The notes under the pieces are model-generated. The model did not search any database, was not told the origin of the DNA, and saw nothing but the letters and a program-made list of their open reading frames with translations. This document shows positions 35,512-35,765 of a DNA stretch of 35,765 bases, piece by piece. The stretch is taken from assembly GCA_031260485.1 (NCBI GenBank), contig JAIRJU010000063.1:1-35765 (forward strand), in the 5' to 3' direction. The DNA comes from Pseudomonadales bacterium. Its GTDB lineage: Bacteria > Pseudomonadota > Gammaproteobacteria > Pseudomonadales > Pseudohongiellaceae. How positions within the stretch are numbered: the first letter of the stretch is position 1; each line of letters opens with the position of its first letter. The position numbers and the translations under genes were made by a program.

Positions 35512-35765
35512 ATGAGACATACGCACCCCCCCTCCCCCAGCAGAAACACGCTTGCCTGCTCCATCACCACCATTACCGCCGCGCTGGCCTTCGCGCCCTG
35601 GGCTTTCGCGGCGGATTCATCCACCCAGCTTGAAGAAATCCAGGTTACCGGTTCACGTATTCGCCTTACCGATGGCATGGCCACGCCCACGCCGGTCACC
35701 TCGATAACCCCTGCCGAACTGCAACTCTACGAGCCGGGCGCCACCATCACCGAACAGCTCGATAT
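35512..35765 (+). CDS. TonB-dependent receptor, partial (C-terminus beyond window end)
   Basis: MRHTHPPSPSRNTLACSITTITAALAFAPWAFAADSSTQLEEIQVTGSRIRLTDGMATPTPVTSITPAELQLYEPGATITEQLD; TonB box and plug start. Confidence 0.9.
   Translation, partial: MRHTHPPSPSRNTLACSITTITAALAFAPWAFAADSSTQLEEIQVTGSRIRLTDGMATPTPVTSITPAELQLYEPGATITEQLD

Noticed and set aside
1-35765. CRISPR arrays, tRNA or rRNA genes
   Set aside because: No regularly spaced repeat-spacer arrays and no tRNA/rRNA signatures were noticed; the tandem repeats seen have no spacers.

Overview
A 35.8 kb gammaproteobacterial-type chromosomal window. A conserved housekeeping backbone (yqgE-ruvX, pilT, yggS // proC-yggT-metX-metW-DUF4426-rdgB-hemW) is interrupted between yggS and proC by a ~10 kb accessory block. 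On the minus strand this block reads: TonB-dependent receptor (TBDR, 1007 aa) -> 623-aa polymorphic-toxin-like protein -> Imm53-type immunity protein -> small membrane protein -> paralogous TBDR (1002 aa). The main discovery candidate is in the 623-aa protein. Its acidic N-terminal half carries four to six short motifs (WIEVDVYG, GIEVLNVYG, AINVYA, AIEEITIVGKQ, AIEVLQIYGHK, DIEEIIITTHR) that resemble the TonB box (LEEITVTATR) of the flanking receptors. This suggests, but does not prove, a contact-independent or colicin-like toxin that uses TonB/TBDR import. Downstream are phzF-like, PepSY-TM and BtuFCD-like ABC genes, a thioesterase, an esterase and argE. Interspersed among these is a dense set of toxin-antitoxin type modules in which several toxin partners are truncated while their antitoxin/regulator partners remain intact. 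Both window edges cut through further TBDR genes. Palindromic REP/MITE-like repeats occur at several junctions; one is read through in the HemW reading frame and a different palindrome sequesters the rdgB ribosome-binding site. All calls come from reading the sequence and from memory of families; no database search was run.
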